64,000 bases of DNA from Gonapodya prolifera JEL478 (taxonomy: Eukaryota; Monoblepharomycota; Monoblepharidomycetes; Monoblepharidales; Gonapodyaceae), in the NCBI GenBank assembly GCA_001574975.1, contig KQ965739.1, positions 446,966-510,965 of the forward strand, given 5' to 3'. The notes beneath the pieces were generated by a model that was given only the letters and a program-made list of their open reading frames with translations, was not told where the DNA came from and made no database searches. The stretch's first letter is position 1. Every line of letters begins with the position of its first letter. The translations under genes and the position numbers were made by a program. Shown piece by piece: positions 1 through 13,145 of the stretch.

Positions 1-1608
1 TGACATTTGCCTTGTATCCTTTCTCCAAATCTTTGGTGAGGATAACGTATCGATTCTTCCTGACCTGGTCCACCGTTAGGTTCCGCATTAATCAAACGAA
101 ACTGATGCATGGCAATGAGGGGCTCTCACCGCATGCATTCCTGCTTCCTGACAAATAGCTGCGATCTCAGCACCAGATAAACGATCAGGACGCGACACAA
201 CTACAACAAACGTTTTTTCATTGGTAACGCTATCGTTAGAACATGCGCAGAAAGCACACTCACAATCTTCGAGGTCAACCTCCTCAGAAAGATTCATTTT
301 GCCAGTTATGGTGGAAAATATGAGTCGCTTTTGTCGGCGATCCGGCATCGGAAATTCGATTTTGCGATCCAAGCGACCAGGTCGGAGAAGGGCAGGGTCC
401 AAAGTGTCAGCGCGATTGGTTGCCATAATCACCTGTTGCATTCACCGATGAAGCTTAGAGTGTGCCGACCCTAGAAGGGCTGGAGCAACTGGTCTCTCAC
501 CTTGACGTTCGAAGTCTGGTCAAATCCGTCCATCTGGTTCAAGAGCTCTAACAAAATTCGTTGGACTTCACGATCAGCTCCCGTCTGAGCGTCAAAACGT
601 TTTGTTGCGATTGCGTCGATTTCGTCAATGAAAATGATGCAAGGTGAGTTCTCTCGGGCTAGGCGGAAGACATCGCGAACCATCCGAGGACCTTCTCCGA
701 GATACTTTTGCACGAATTCGGAGCCCACAACACGAATAAAAGAGGCTGTCGTATGGTGAGCGACAGCTTTGACGAGCATCGTTTTTCCTGTGCCAGGAGG
801 CCCATAGAGCAGTACACCACGAGGTGGATCAATGCCGATTTGCTTATAAAGGTCAAAGTGCGTCAAAGGTAGCTCCACAGCCTCTCTGATTTCCTGCTTC
901 TGGATGTCAAGACCTCCAATATCCTGGTAAGACACGTCCGGCTTCTCGGCATCTCCCAACATCGCGATACTCGAGTCAGCTTCAGGAGGCAGAACATCGA
1001 CGAGTGAGTTGGAGTGGCGGTGAAGGGCAACAGACGTGGACGGTTTCAAAAGCTCCCGGTCAATAGTTGAGAGGATGCGAACCACATAATTGGAACCGGT
1101 CGTGGAGCCGACAATACCCGTGTGCTGATCAATAGGTTCAAGAAATTGACCAATGACGAGGGGGACTGATTGTATCCGTTTGACTTCTTCCTTTGGGTGC
1201 GCCAAGTTGGTCAGCGAAGCTCATGGTCCGCTTGCGCAAGTGGCTCGATGCCCAGGATAAAACGAACCTGCGCACGGGTCAATTCTCGTTTAAGATTCTT
1301 TTGTTCGTCCTTGATGTATTCTTCTTGTAGTTCCAAGAACTCCAAGTGTCGTTCAAGCTTACCGCGCAACGGAGAGCAGAAGTGAAACAAGGTAGCACGC
1401 TCTTGAAAGTACAAATATCGATAAATGTACCTTTTTCAATTTCATGTAAAGATCCTCTTCCGAGGACTCGTCCGCTTCGTTGGTAGGATTGGCCAACGTG
1501 AGCAGTTCCTGCGGATAAAGCGGGGCATGAAATTCAGCGTGGAGTGGAAAATGTACTAGGGGAGTTAAGTACCTGTGGGGCAGGTAAAGAGATTCCGAGC
1601 TCGTCCAT
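1..1608 (-). CDS. RPT3: 26S proteasome regulatory ATPase subunit 6B (Rpt3/PSMC4), 3' end beyond window
   Basis: An AAA+ ATPase of the proteasome base ring, which unfolds ubiquitylated substrates and feeds them into the 20S core. The first exon (1573-1608) begins [11 protein letters not shown]. An N-terminal coiled coil follows ([17 protein letters not shown]), then the OB region, pore loop KYLGEGPR, Walker A GPPGTGKT, Walker B IIFIDEID and the arginine-finger region [10 protein letters not shown]. The order and spacing match Rpt3 rather than other Rpt subunits. I infer at least six introns with GT..AG ends; for example one ends just before EEVKRIQSV and one splits [13 protein letters not shown]. 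The last visible codons ([15 protein letters not shown]) match the family C-terminus, so only a few residues and the stop are missing to the left. Divergent from RAD50. Confidence 0.95.
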
Positions 1609-1716
1609 GTTTCAGGCGTTCAAGGTGAGGGGGGAAGGTTGCAAACCAATTATGGTATTGTATCCTGGCCAGATGTCTTCGCAAATCAAGGGCCTTCGCA
1701 ACGCAGTTTCGGGTCT
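1609..1716. promoter_or_regulatory. Short divergent intergenic region between RPT3 and RAD50
   Basis: Only about 108 bp separate the two start codons, so both 5' UTRs and promoters must lie here or overlap the neighbouring gene. I see no clear TATA box. The role as a shared promoter is inferred from the spacing alone. Confidence 0.5.
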
Positions 1717-4700
1717 ATGGTGAGCTTGTCTGTTGCAACGAACCACTGTCTCTTAGGGGATTGCCTTAAATATACCTATTTGTTCACTCTCTCTTATGTT
1801 CTCCTCCCGTTTCCCATGTAACCTAGAGCGCGATCGAGAAGCTGTTGATTCGTGGGGTTCGCTCATTTAGCCCCGAAGACCAGCCATCCGTCGTACATTT
1901 TTTCACCCCTCTTACTCTCATATGCGGCCACAACGGTTCTGGGAAGACGGTGCGTGGTGGAATGCTTTCATGAGTATCCAATGCTCACGGAGTCTGCACG
2001 AAAGACCATCATCGAATGCCTGAAGTATGCTACAACTGGTGATATGCCACCAAACAGTAAAGTGAGCTTTATGCAACTCGATTGCAGCCCTCTTAAATGA
2101 ACAGTCTGTTCCTAAGGGAGGAGCTTTCGTTCATGACCCTAAAGTTGCTGGCGAAACTGAAGTCAAAGCTCAAGTCAAATTGCAGTTTCGCTCAGCTGGT
2201 GGCCAAGAGCTTCTTTGCGTCAGATCAATGCAGTTGACCCAGAAGAAAGGCTCTGCTGCATTCAAGACTTTGGAAACTCTTCTGCAGACTTTTGACAAGA
2301 CAACGGGCGAGAAAGTTAGTCTTACTACCCGATGCGCTGATATGGACGCCGAGATTCCCACCTATCTTGGCATCAATCGGGCGATTTTATACAACGTCAT
2401 ATTCTGTCACCAAGAAGAGTCCTCCTGGTGAGCTGATGGATCCGAGCAAAACATGCGTCCTCTTTTTGCCGATTGGAATTAATGAAGGTGTGATTAACTA
2501 CCAGGCCACTTTCCGAGCCATCATTGTTGAAGAAAAAGTTTGATGAAATTTTTGAAGCAACTCGGTACACAAAAGTCCTGGACAATATCAAAGGCCTATT
2601 AAAAGTGCAGAAGCAGGCCATTGCCTTGGACAAACAAGAACTGGCATTCTTGAAAGAAAACAAAGACAAAGCCGCGAGAGTGCAGAACAACTATACATCA
2701 ACGTCCGATAAAATTCAGTCTTTCAATGCTCGTTTGGAAGAACTTGACATGGATATTAAAGCTGTGGGACGAGACTTGATGCTCATTGTGGATCGACTCA
2801 ATGAATGCGCAGAGCAGGAGAGGAAACTTGCAGATCTGGATTCAAAAAGGAGTAATCTCGAGAAACAAGCACAAGGAATAGAAGAACGAATGGAAGTCAT
2901 GGAAGGTTGGTGTAGCCTTTCAAATCGGGAACTTGCAACAAGACGCCCCTTTGTTTTACCTCTGTACAGAGTCTGACGAAGACCTCAAGGTTATGTTTGG
3001 GCTCTTAAAGGAGGAAAATGGAGATCTTGAAGAACAAAAGTCGTCACTCCAAAGGCAGCACTCTGCTGGAGAGGATGTACTTCACAAGTTAGAGGCCGAA
3101 AAAGCGCGCCTGCTTACAGAAAAGGGGAGACTTCAAGCGGAAGACAAAGTGAGATGACTGAGTGAAGCATTTACGATGATGTTCATGTCTTTGTTGTAGG
3201 CTTTTTCGAGACTTGTCGCAGATCGTTCCAAGTTGGTTTCGGAACTGGCATCTCATCATTCTTTAACTGGCGTTTCGCGTGGCCCCCTTACTGACTTGGA
3301 CATCCAGCAATGCACAACCAAACTTCAGATGAAAGCTACAGAAATGGAGGGTAGAGCTGAGGAAATGAGGAGACGTCGAACTGACAAGGAGGAAGCGTTT
3401 ATGTCTGAGAAAGGAGAGATAGGAAGGACCCTTTCTCAGTTTCAGGAAAGGAAACGCGGTGCGAGAAAACAGATTGTGGGTTTAAACCAGTTTAATGTGG
3501 GGCCATGTGCTTCGTTTCGATATCTGTTTGAATCTTGCCAGGAGGAAAATAATGTCAAAATAACTCGGTGCCAGGAGTCAATATCGGGCATACGTTTTAG
3601 CGAAGATGAAATTACTCAGACGCAGGCGTCACTGCAGGACGAAGTGAGAGCTCCATGCAGTTTGTTAATGAAATATGTTTGCATTGACTCTTTCCAGGAA
3701 TCGGCACTGCATCAAGCACAATCAGCATTATCTAATTTGGAGGTAGAAAAACAATTGCGGGAGCTAGAGTGGAACCTTCAAACTGAAGAGACTACAGTGG
3801 CCAAATTTCAAGAAGAGTTTCGCCGCCTCTCCCAACAAACTGCCATACAAGCAAAATACTCAATCAAAGACAGCGAGGAGAAGGCCAAAACAGAAGAAAG
3901 ATCGAAATGGTGTGTATTCCTCTGTTTCTAAAACGATCCCTTTTTTGCTTACTTGTCCATAGTTTTGAGAGTGTTTTGAACGAGTTTCAGAATCTATTCA
4001 TTCATCCTCCAACACTAGAAAGCATTGAAAGCGACGCGCGAAATGCGCTGAAACAGAAGGACCGGGAAGTTCGTGCAGCGCAACAAAAAGTCGCACTGAC
4101 ACAACGGGACCTTTACACGGTTGAGGGCACGCTAGAACTTCACAGAAGAGAACTAAAAGCGAAGGAACAAGAGTTAACCAGTGAGTACAAATTCATGTCG
4201 AAATGCTATACGGTTTGCTCGAACTAGTTTCAGACAAAAAGGACGAGCTATTCACCGTTGTGGGAGACGCTGAATTCGATGAACAGTTGCACGAGAAAGA
4301 AAAGGCAGTATTCAGCCATAAGGCGTGAGTGTTGCTCTGTAACCCCTCTTTCACTTGAAGAACAAATGTGTTGTTCGGACACTTGAAAGTGACGCCGACG
4401 CTCTGAGAGGTGCCGAAAATGTCTATCGTCGATTTGTTCAAAAGTTTCAGGAAAAGCACATTTGTCCACTGTATGAATCTGTCGGTTGCGTCCCTCGTCA
4501 TATTCTGATAGATTTGCTATTCCCGAAGGTGTAATCGAGGATTTGCGGACAGGCAGGCAGAAGAGAGATTTGTATCCAACGTATGTTAACTATTCACAGT
4601 GGTTTTATTCACGTTACTAATCATATCGCCCGGAAAGTTGGAGACAACCCTCGCAAAAGTTCCGGAAACCTACAATTCCATAGTCTATGAGCTCCAGCAA

Positions 4701-7097
4701 TACGAGCATGAGTTGGAGCGCCTCCGGGGTGTAGCGAGCGTTGCACAGACTCTAAAATTACTCGAAACGAGTGATATTCCCGAAAGGATATCACTTGTTG
4801 CAGACACTGATGCAAAGAGGGTTGTGGCATTGGAGGATGCGGAGAAGGTGTGTCCTGTTCTTGACCTAATAATGTTCAAATTTATCACGTCTGGGTAATT
4901 GCTTTACAGGCAGCACTGGGGTTGACGAACGCGAAACTCGAAGAGAAGTCTGCTCAAAGCCTTTGTAAGAAGGTTGAGGATATCGTCCGCCTCTCACGTG
5001 AAATCACAATTCTTGATCTTGAGATCGACAAGTTGAGGCAGGATCTGGAAGGCAGCACACCCGACAGATCACCTGATGACGCTCAACACGATATGTTGCT
5101 GGCTCAGGAAAGATGGTTCGTTTACGAATGTGTCGGGGAGAAGCCATACTAATTTACAAATGAAAATTATAGCAAGGATTTGCGAGAAAGGGTCACAAGA
5201 ATGAATTCAGAGTCTCGTAATAAGCAGAGAGATATTCAATCGCGATCTGACCGGGTACAGGCTCTTCGGAAAAAACTTCATTTACTGGAGGAGGGAAAAC
5301 GTGATCGTGAAAATGCCAGACGAGAAATAGCGAGCTATCGCGAGAGCAACACCAAACTTGAAAAAGAGTTGAGGGTGTGTGGCTATCGGAATCCTTGGTG
5401 ATTACTTAAAATTCTCAATTCTCTTCCAAAGGATGCCGATTCTCGAATCGAGGGGTTGCAACCAAAACTAACACAACTGGAGTTGGCTCATGCGTCAAAT
5501 CGAAATGATATGATCGCCTCGGAAACCGAAATAGCAAGCGCTTTAAGTAATTTCAGAGCTTCTCTTTCTCGTCTTACTTCCATTGAAGAGGAGGTTACAC
5601 GGTGGGTGCTGAAGTCCAAGTCAAGTCACCACTGTTATGATCCCTTATGAGCATTCGACCAAGCTATCGTTCTTTTGGAACGGATGGTCGCCTCAAGAGT
5701 GTTCAGTCTGAATTGGATGCCTTGGATGTGCGTGTTTCCTCGCAAACAGCGGAATTGCGGAAATTGGTCGACAATATATCAGCACTGGAGAAGAAGAAAA
5801 CGGACGACCAGCTTGCTCTGCATCGTATTGAAGATAATATGCAGTTTCGATACTTGGAGCGAGAAGTGAAAATCATCTCGCGGCAACACGCTGAGCTCAC
5901 AAGTGAATTTCGGAGGTTGGATCAACGATCTTATAATCAGCAAAACGACCAACTCAGAAAGAAGCAGAACAAGTTGATGGAAGAGGTAGGCTCATTTTGT
6001 TGCGTCTTTGTGGGATAACTTTCGCTGAGTTGTAATTGTTTTATGCTTCTCCTGAGCGCGCGGGATTGTTGGGTGAAACGAAGCAGCTCGAAGAGAGGCG
6101 AAATCAACTGAACCGAGAACTGGAAAAGGATTACGAAAACGTTGAGGAAAAATATCGAATGCAGCTTATCAAGGTTAAGGTACGACACGCGGGACTGTGT
6201 AAAGGGTTGACAGTAGTTGTTCATTACTCTTCATCTAGACGGAGCAAATGGCCGATGCAGACCTCCAAAAATATGCAAAAGCACTAGATGAGTGAGTAAA
6301 ATTAGTTCCGTGTTGATGCTAATGTAATGCTTTTCTTTCTCGAAGTGCAATAATGAAGTATCACTCCATTAAAATGGAGGAAATCAATAGGAACATACAA
6401 GAGCTATGGGTAAATACGTATCAAGGCAATGGTGCGCAAATACTTCTTTGAAGCTAGTTCATCAAGTCCCAATGTTTCTGTGTCAGATATTGATACGATC
6501 AAGATACGATCTGATTCCGATTCAAGGGGTAATCGAACCTACAACTACAGGGTAAGTGACCCACAGCTACTGGCTGGAGCTCATAATTTCTTAACGGAAG
6601 GCCTCAGGTAGTCATGGTGAAAGATGACACAGAACTCGATATGCGAGGGAGATGCTCCGCAGGACAGAAAGTTCTTGCATCCTTGATAATTCGTCTCGCT
6701 CTTGCGGACAGTTTTGGAGTTAATTGTGGAATTCTTGCCCTTGATGAGCCGACAACAAACCTCGACAGAGCAAACATCGAAAGCTTGGCGCAGTCATTAG
6801 TCACGTGGGTTGATTCTGCTCTTTTAGTGGCGGTATATTTTATCTTCCATTGCCCAAAACCAGCATCATCCAACATAGACGCCAGCAAGCTAATTTTCAG
6901 TTGGTTGTTATCACGCATGACGAGGAGTTTTTGGGCCACATTGGGAGGTCCGAGTTTGCAGACTGGTATTACCGAGTGGAGAAAGATGAAAGGTAAGCGG
7001 TTTGTCTTGGACTTTCGGTTTGGTGAAGCGCTTCCAAAATCTTCTTTCCAGGGGACATTCCCATGTCCACCGACAAGCAATACAAAAGAACTATTGA
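1717..7097 (+). CDS. RAD50: DNA double-strand break repair ATPase Rad50
   Basis: The SMC-like ATPase of the Mre11-Rad50-Nbs1 complex, which tethers and processes DNA ends in the nucleus. The first exon is probably the ATG at 1717-1719 alone, followed by an intron to 1826; exon 2 then reads [14 protein letters not shown], the family N-terminus. Walker A is CGHNGSGKT, the Q-loop region is [12 protein letters not shown], and long coiled coils fill about 2.5-6.4 kb. The zinc hook is CPLC: an intron (4471-4528) falls between CPL and C, and CNRGFADRQ follows. The ABC signature lies in [15 protein letters not shown], Walker B and D-loop are [12 protein letters not shown], and the H-loop is [10 protein letters not shown]. 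The last exon ends [14 protein letters not shown] before TGA at 7095-7097. More than 15 short introns are needed. All catalytic motifs are intact. Confidence 0.95.
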
Positions 7098-7112
7098 GAA
7101 CTTTTAATGTGT

Positions 7113-10100
7113 TTAGTTCATAATTACATTTAATTCCCGTCTAAGAGCTGCGAGTGTAGAAATCGAAGGCTTCGAAAATGTTATTACGTGGTCTTTTTGC
7201 GGAGAAGGAATCTCCTCCACAAGAGTTCTGCCGAATCTTTTCCACACTGCGGCAAGAACGCGACGGGATTCCTGTCCAATAGCGTCTGAAAGAAGTCTGT
7301 AAGTGTCTTTGTTCATTGCGGGATCTAGCATGTCCCCAGCTAGCACCAACAAACACTCATTCCAGGCCTGACAGCCATCCTGGATGGTAAATGTTTCCTC
7401 CGACCACATGAAAATGACTGTTAGCAAGTTTTTCACGATGTGTGCAACGTCCCCAACGTCTCCGGTCAACTTCGTGGAACTAGACGCAATGGAGGTCAAG
7501 CCATTTACAGAATCGACCCATCGCTTGATCCCGATTTTCGTAGCATTTACTAGCATTCGGACAACTATCAACTCTCCTCGCTCTTGCAACGAAAGCACGG
7601 ACTTTCCCAGAAGTTCTGGGCATCGTAAGAACAGTCGAAAGAGCACACGTGAGATATCACCGCGATTCGTTAAAGGAGAAGTGAGGGTACCCGTCGTTCG
7701 GAAAAGAAGCACATCAAGAACTTCCGGGCAAAGTGAACACAACCCAATCATCAATCCTTCAGCCAGTCCAAGACAATGGCGTCCTACTGTGCTGGCGAGA
7801 CTAGCTGCTCCAACGTCCTCCGCTGCCAATTGCCCAAAGAAAATAAAGAGCCTTTGCATTACGCGAACGACCCCTTTTGGGTCAGTACCAGCATGCAACA
7901 TCTGATCCAAAGAAGTGAGCAAGTTTGGCATACACCCAGACCAGTGGCTCGAACTTGGCGTCGTGTGTAGGGTGCGAAAAATCAGTTGCGCAAAGATATC
8001 AGGATCTTGCAGCTCAATAGTGCTCGTGGTCCTAAAGCGGGGTGTTGGCAAAGGTCAAGTCTGTAGCGAACGATGTCTCACATCCCACGCAAAACCTGTC
8101 TACAGGCATGAGACCGCTCAATTAATTCATCACCAAGGTTCTGTAGATGAGCAATACAACAGAGTTTCGGAAACTCTTCTTGTCGGTACGAAGCACAAAT
8201 CTCGACAAACAGCAAAGTACTATTCGCAAAAAGCTGTGAAAACCAACCCAGGAAAGTGAGTTGAATTCGCGCGCTGTCCCCAATTAAGAAAACAGAAACA
8301 TACCGTTCTCCAACAGAGTGCGGTTGGTTCAACGATGCTTTGGGTCGCCCTTACTACATACCTGCCGAACGAGGTTCCTTTTGAGGGGTGTGATGGAAGT
8401 ATGATGTTCCTCCATTGAAGAACACGTTCGACGACAGAGCCAGCGTACTTTGAAACGAGCTCACGCAGATCCCCCACCACTGAGAGTGGAGCTCCTGTAC
8501 AAAAACGAAATGACGATGTTGTGTTCTCGACAAATTCACTCAAAAGCATGACGCTCACCTCCACACAATAAAATTGATGGTTCAAGCAAAGTCATCGCCT
8601 CGAAGACTCTCACAGCAGTACCGATTGAAGTTCCAACATCCTCCAAGACATCTACTATTGCACGACTGGCCCAACCCATCGCCCAGAGAACATCGTCGTT
8701 GCCAGGGTTTGCTTGTGTGAGCCACACGCTCCAACCTTGACGAATACGCTCGAGCAGCAACGGCCAAAGTCGAGCAAAACCACCCGTAGTTCGAAGATGC
8801 GCCTTGAGCGCCATGGTGCATTGTGATAGAAGTCGACCCCAAGTGACCGAGTCTAATGCGGCTGTGGTGAGCATCAAAGAGATTGACTCTCGTATGTACT
8901 CTTCATGGGATGCCGGGTGAGCTTCACAAATTTAAAATTCGATCTTAACGAAACGAACCGTAGCGAGAAGCCATTGAGAGCCAGTCCCATCGTTTTTGAA
9001 TGCTACTCTCAAACTGCATCCAGACTGCCAATGAAACGCTCTCGGCTGGCACCAAATCATGGGACGCGCTCCCAGAGACTTCCCACTTGTTCCACAATTT
9101 CGGTTGAGAAACATTGGTCCCGGTGATCACAAGGCGCTTGTGAATGAAGGCCAGGTATCGAACCAGCACTGTATAAAAAAAGGCGTGATAGGCCTCAACA
9201 AGCTTTCGTGCATCTCGTGCATCCTCGGGCATACTCACGTGGGTGGGTCTCATCGCAATTCTCAGTGCCACTCGCTTCCATCTTCAGTCCCGGTTTAGCG
9301 TGGCGAACGACCATCTGCGCGATCTCGACAGTCGAATTCCAGCCATCCGCTTCGCAGCACAGAGTCCCTCTAAGGAGGGGTCCAAACACCGCATCCAAAT
9401 ACAACATTCGAGCGGACTCATCGTTATCCAAGGGGATCCAGGGGACGAGCGACGAAAAGACTTTCAGTATCAGAGCCAGGACACATGAGGTATCACTTTG
9501 GCTTGCACTGTAAAGAGCATCGCACAACCGCAAAGTGAACGCTGCAGCGACGGCAGGTTGGCGCAACAACTGGGTCAAGATTGCCGTGACCACTTGAGTC
9601 AGCTGTGACTCCGCTTCGTCGTCGGTACCAGATGGTGTTGTTATCGCAGCAGAGCAAAACTGTCTAAGTCGTTCCCACACCGTATTTACAATGCCGACGG
9701 AATCTCTGTGCACGGAACCGACGACAATAATGCAGTGGTCCTCCGAGCTGTACATCAGCTGAGCGTCGCCGAAAACGTGTATATCGCCTGACATGGCTTG
9801 CTCCAGCCGCTGAACGGAACGAGGAGGGAGTACGTCGGCGAGGGTCCAGCCTCTGCCCTCAGTCTGGTCATGCTCCGGGTCAGTCGCATTCCCTTTTGAA
9901 AGCGACGAAAGCATGTCCACAAAGACCTCGGAAACGAGTTTTACCCTGTCCTCTCTGCGACCCGGTGCCGTACGTATCTGCACGTCCTCGCTTGCTATCC
10001 CTAGCGCTTGCTGTCGCGACGTACGAGCCCGCTCGAAGTCGTCCCACCGACCAACCATCATTCCTCTCTTGTTAATTTGCGCTGCGAGCGCGTAGCGCAG

Positions 10101-12967
10101 CTCTTCGCGGCGGGCCCTCTCATCCGCCGGCATTCCGTCGGCAGTCCACACGCCGTCAAGGTTGAGCACACTGGGCAGAAGCGATTTCTCGTAAAAGGTC
10201 TAACGGCCACAAGACAACACATTTTTATAGAGGGCACACGGACACGACAATCGAACGGGGCAAGACGCACCTTGTTGAAGAGGAACGCGTGGTTCAATTG
10301 TTCTGGCACCTCGCCCGAGGCTGCAAAGGCGTCGAGAACGCTTCGCGCATCCACTCGGGCGCCGATGCTTGCGACTGTCGAATGGGATGACATCTGGCGC
10401 AAATGGAAGTGGCGCGGATGTGTTCCAGGCGTTACAAGACGGACTCGTCGCGTTCAGGTGACGAACTCACTCCCATGGCGGCCATCCTCGTCCTGACCGC
10501 CGAAATAACCGCACTCAGCTCTCCCCGCGTACTTGCGGACGGTAGGTTCGACAGTGCGTGCATGATCGCCTGACATCAGGGAGGGGCGATCAACACTGTG
10601 CGTAACACGAGCGAATGGTGCACCAACGGGAGGATTTCCCGACTCACACGAAGTATGTCCGGTGTGGCATGAGGCACGACTTCAGACAGCACCGCGGCGA
10701 CGGTCTGACCACCCCGCGCGTCCTTTGCGAGGGACCCGTCTGCAAACAGCGCCTTGAAAAGGGTCGGAGGATCGGGTGGTGGGGGATGGAGCCGGGGGGG
10801 AGCGGAGGGTACCACATAAGCAACGGCCGCTAGAGTCACCAGCTACACATCCGCATCCCACCTTGACCCACCCGCCAAAGCTCTGCACAAACGTCTGTCC
10901 ATGTCTTGCGGCGCCGCACAGCACGGCGGCCCACGTGAGCGCACGGGCCGTGGCGCGGGCGTCGCCCCCCGTTGCGCGGGATAGGATGTCGCCGCGCAGA
11001 GCGTCGAGCAGGGGTCGCGCGGGGGGCTGCCAGTGGTGGAGCAGGTCGAGGACCGCGGGATTGTGGATGGGGTTCTTGGAGAGGTGCGTGGGCGGTGTGT
11101 TTGTGTGAGTGGTTGTGTGAGGATGGTCCGAGGTGGTGAGGTAGTTCGGGTTTAGTTTACCTCCATCAGGCGCCGAGTGAGAGTTGCGTAGAGTGTGGGG
11201 TTTTCGGCGGCGAACTTGCTCACGAGGGGAGCGAGGGAGGACATGGTGGTGGGTTGTGGAGCGGGCGCTGGGCGGGGTGGTGCGAGTCAGTGTGTGACAG
11301 ATTGTTAACAATGTCGGGAAGAAGGATGAGCGGTCCCATGATCACTCCACATATCAAGATGCAATCCTCTCCACCGACTTCTGTTTATATCATCCTCCCC
11401 TTCCACCCGCACACACTCGGCATTGCACCTTGCCATGCGTCCTGTCTCCAGTCCCCCCTCCCTTCCTTCCCCCCCCCCCCCCCCGCCCCCCCACCCCCTC
11501 CACCGTCCTCTCCCTCCACCCCCCCCCCGCCCCCCCAGCACATTCGGGATTGCACCCTGCCATGTCTCCCGTCTCGCGTCCCCCCTCCTCGCTCCATCGA
11601 CCCTCTTCTCCCTGCCCTGTCCCCAGTCCACACCCCACACTTCAGACGCACCATTCACCCGCGCCGCCACCCACTTCTGCCACGCCACGAGCTGGTCCTC
11701 CCTCGCCGCACTGCGTGCCGCGCACATGCGCGCCAGGGCGTCCACAACCAGCGCTGCGTGGGCGGACCTGGCATCGACCACATCCACGTCCATGGCCGAG
11801 GCCCTGCCCTTGCCCTTGTCCGGGTCCGTGGTGCGCGTCGAGAGGAGCAGGAGCACGCGGAGGGCGTACAAGGCGAGGCGAGGTAGAGGGGGGAGTGTGG
11901 GTTCGGGCGTCGTTCTGAAGGAGGGCAGTCGGGTGTGAGAGAGGGTGGTGATAGAGGGGAGACAAGGGACTGCGGGACGTACGAGTGGTCTTCGTAAAAA
12001 GCGTGGAGTGCAGAAAAGATGTGGTGCGCGGTGGATGTGGATTCGCCGCGAGGGTCCGGCGGTGCAGACACGATGTCCGTAATGAACTCTGTTGGAGGAA
12101 GAGGGGTTGTGGTGCAGTGTGCCACTCTGCGACAAAGACATGGACATGTAAGGCGGCACACGTACCGTCCAGCGTGGTTTGGTACATATTCCCGAGAGGC
12201 GTCTTGCGCGCGGGTCCAGGTCCCGCGCCTATCCCCAGCGACTGATCCCGCGTCAAAACGTACAAGTCTGCCAGGTCCTGCACCAGCAGCGCGCGGATGG
12301 GCGCAAAGAGCGCGTTGAGACGGGACGCGTCCAGCAGCGGCGCGACATGGCGGCGCATGCCGTGGAGGACGACGAGCGCGCCGCGGCGGTGGGCCGAGTT
12401 TAGCGTGGAGTAGGTTCGGGCGAAGTCGAGCGCGAATGCGGCATGGAATGCGGGGTCGTGGGACGAGATGGCGCGGAAGAGCGCGGATGTGGCGGAGAGG
12501 TGGACGTTTTTCTGCGGTGAAAGGAGGGGCGGGGTGAGTGGAGTGAGAGCTGGGCAGGGGGAACGAAAGATCGACACGTGACACACCTCTGGGACGCGCG
12601 CGCTCTGGTCGGCAATGGAGCGGCACAGCGCTGCGGACGCGTGCGATGCGAGTGAGATGCCCAGCGCGGCTGCCTGCGCCGTGAGCGCGTCGATCGCGGT
12701 CTGCGCGTCGTCTTCACCTGCGAGGAACTGTCAGCACGGCGACCGAAACGAGACGCGCCGCACGGGCCACGCACCGACGTGCGAGTCATCGTCGCGTTTT
12801 CTCTTTCCCAGCGTCGACGCGCGCGCGAGTTCCAGCAGCGGATTCGACTCGGCCGCGGTAGACGCAACAGCACGCGCAAGCAGCGACACAACGCTCGGCG
12901 GTGCTGTGGCGCGGTCGCCGTCGGAGAAAAGAAAGGACGGGCGCGGAGGGCGCGCAGTGGATGCCAT
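7113..12967 (-). CDS. Large helical-repeat-like protein of unknown function
   Basis: I do not recognise this protein. The start is the ATG at 12967 ([14 protein letters not shown]), with a KRKRDDD nuclear-localisation-like motif near residue 55; the stop is at 7113-7115. It is spread over roughly a dozen exons and would be about 1,400-1,600 residues. What can be read is mostly alpha-helical and leucine-rich with few charged loops, as in ARM/HEAT scaffolds, for example [20 protein letters not shown] and [19 protein letters not shown]. There is no enzyme motif or membrane segment. The 5' half is markedly more GC-rich than the 3' half. The gene is convergent with RAD50, with 15 bp between stops. 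A FANCA-like or Integrator-like scaffold crossed my mind, but nothing I can see proves either. Confidence 0.75.
11461..11531. repeat. Poly-C / C-rich low-complexity tract inside an intron
   Basis: A run of 15 or more C residues is followed by further C blocks interrupted by G, A and T. On the transcribed minus strand this is a G-rich tract able to form G-quadruplexes. It lies in a noncoding stretch between exons of the large unknown gene. A shorter pure C run sits at about 57795-57806 in a probable intron of the NUP153-like gene. Confidence 0.85.
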
Positions 12968-13145
12968 CCTCAAAGCAAATCGAGTGAAGAGGACGCGGTC
13001 GACAGTTCACCGGACTCAATCGGTTTGTAAATACAAGCTCCAAACAATTTATCCATATGTACATTATATACATTTGCAATTACATCGGTGCAGACCTTCG
13101 ATCATTGTCCATACCGAAACGACACCTCACACCCCGCTCATCCGC

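Noticed and set aside
4463-4520. Rad50 zinc hook looked lost (CPLY...)
   Set aside because: The gtatga after CCACT is an intron donor. Using the acceptor ccgaag at 4528 restores CPLC followed by NRGFADRQ.
11385-11660. Gly-rich minus-strand frames and Pro-rich plus-strand frames
   Set aside because: They are translations of the poly-C/poly-G intron tract, not proteins.
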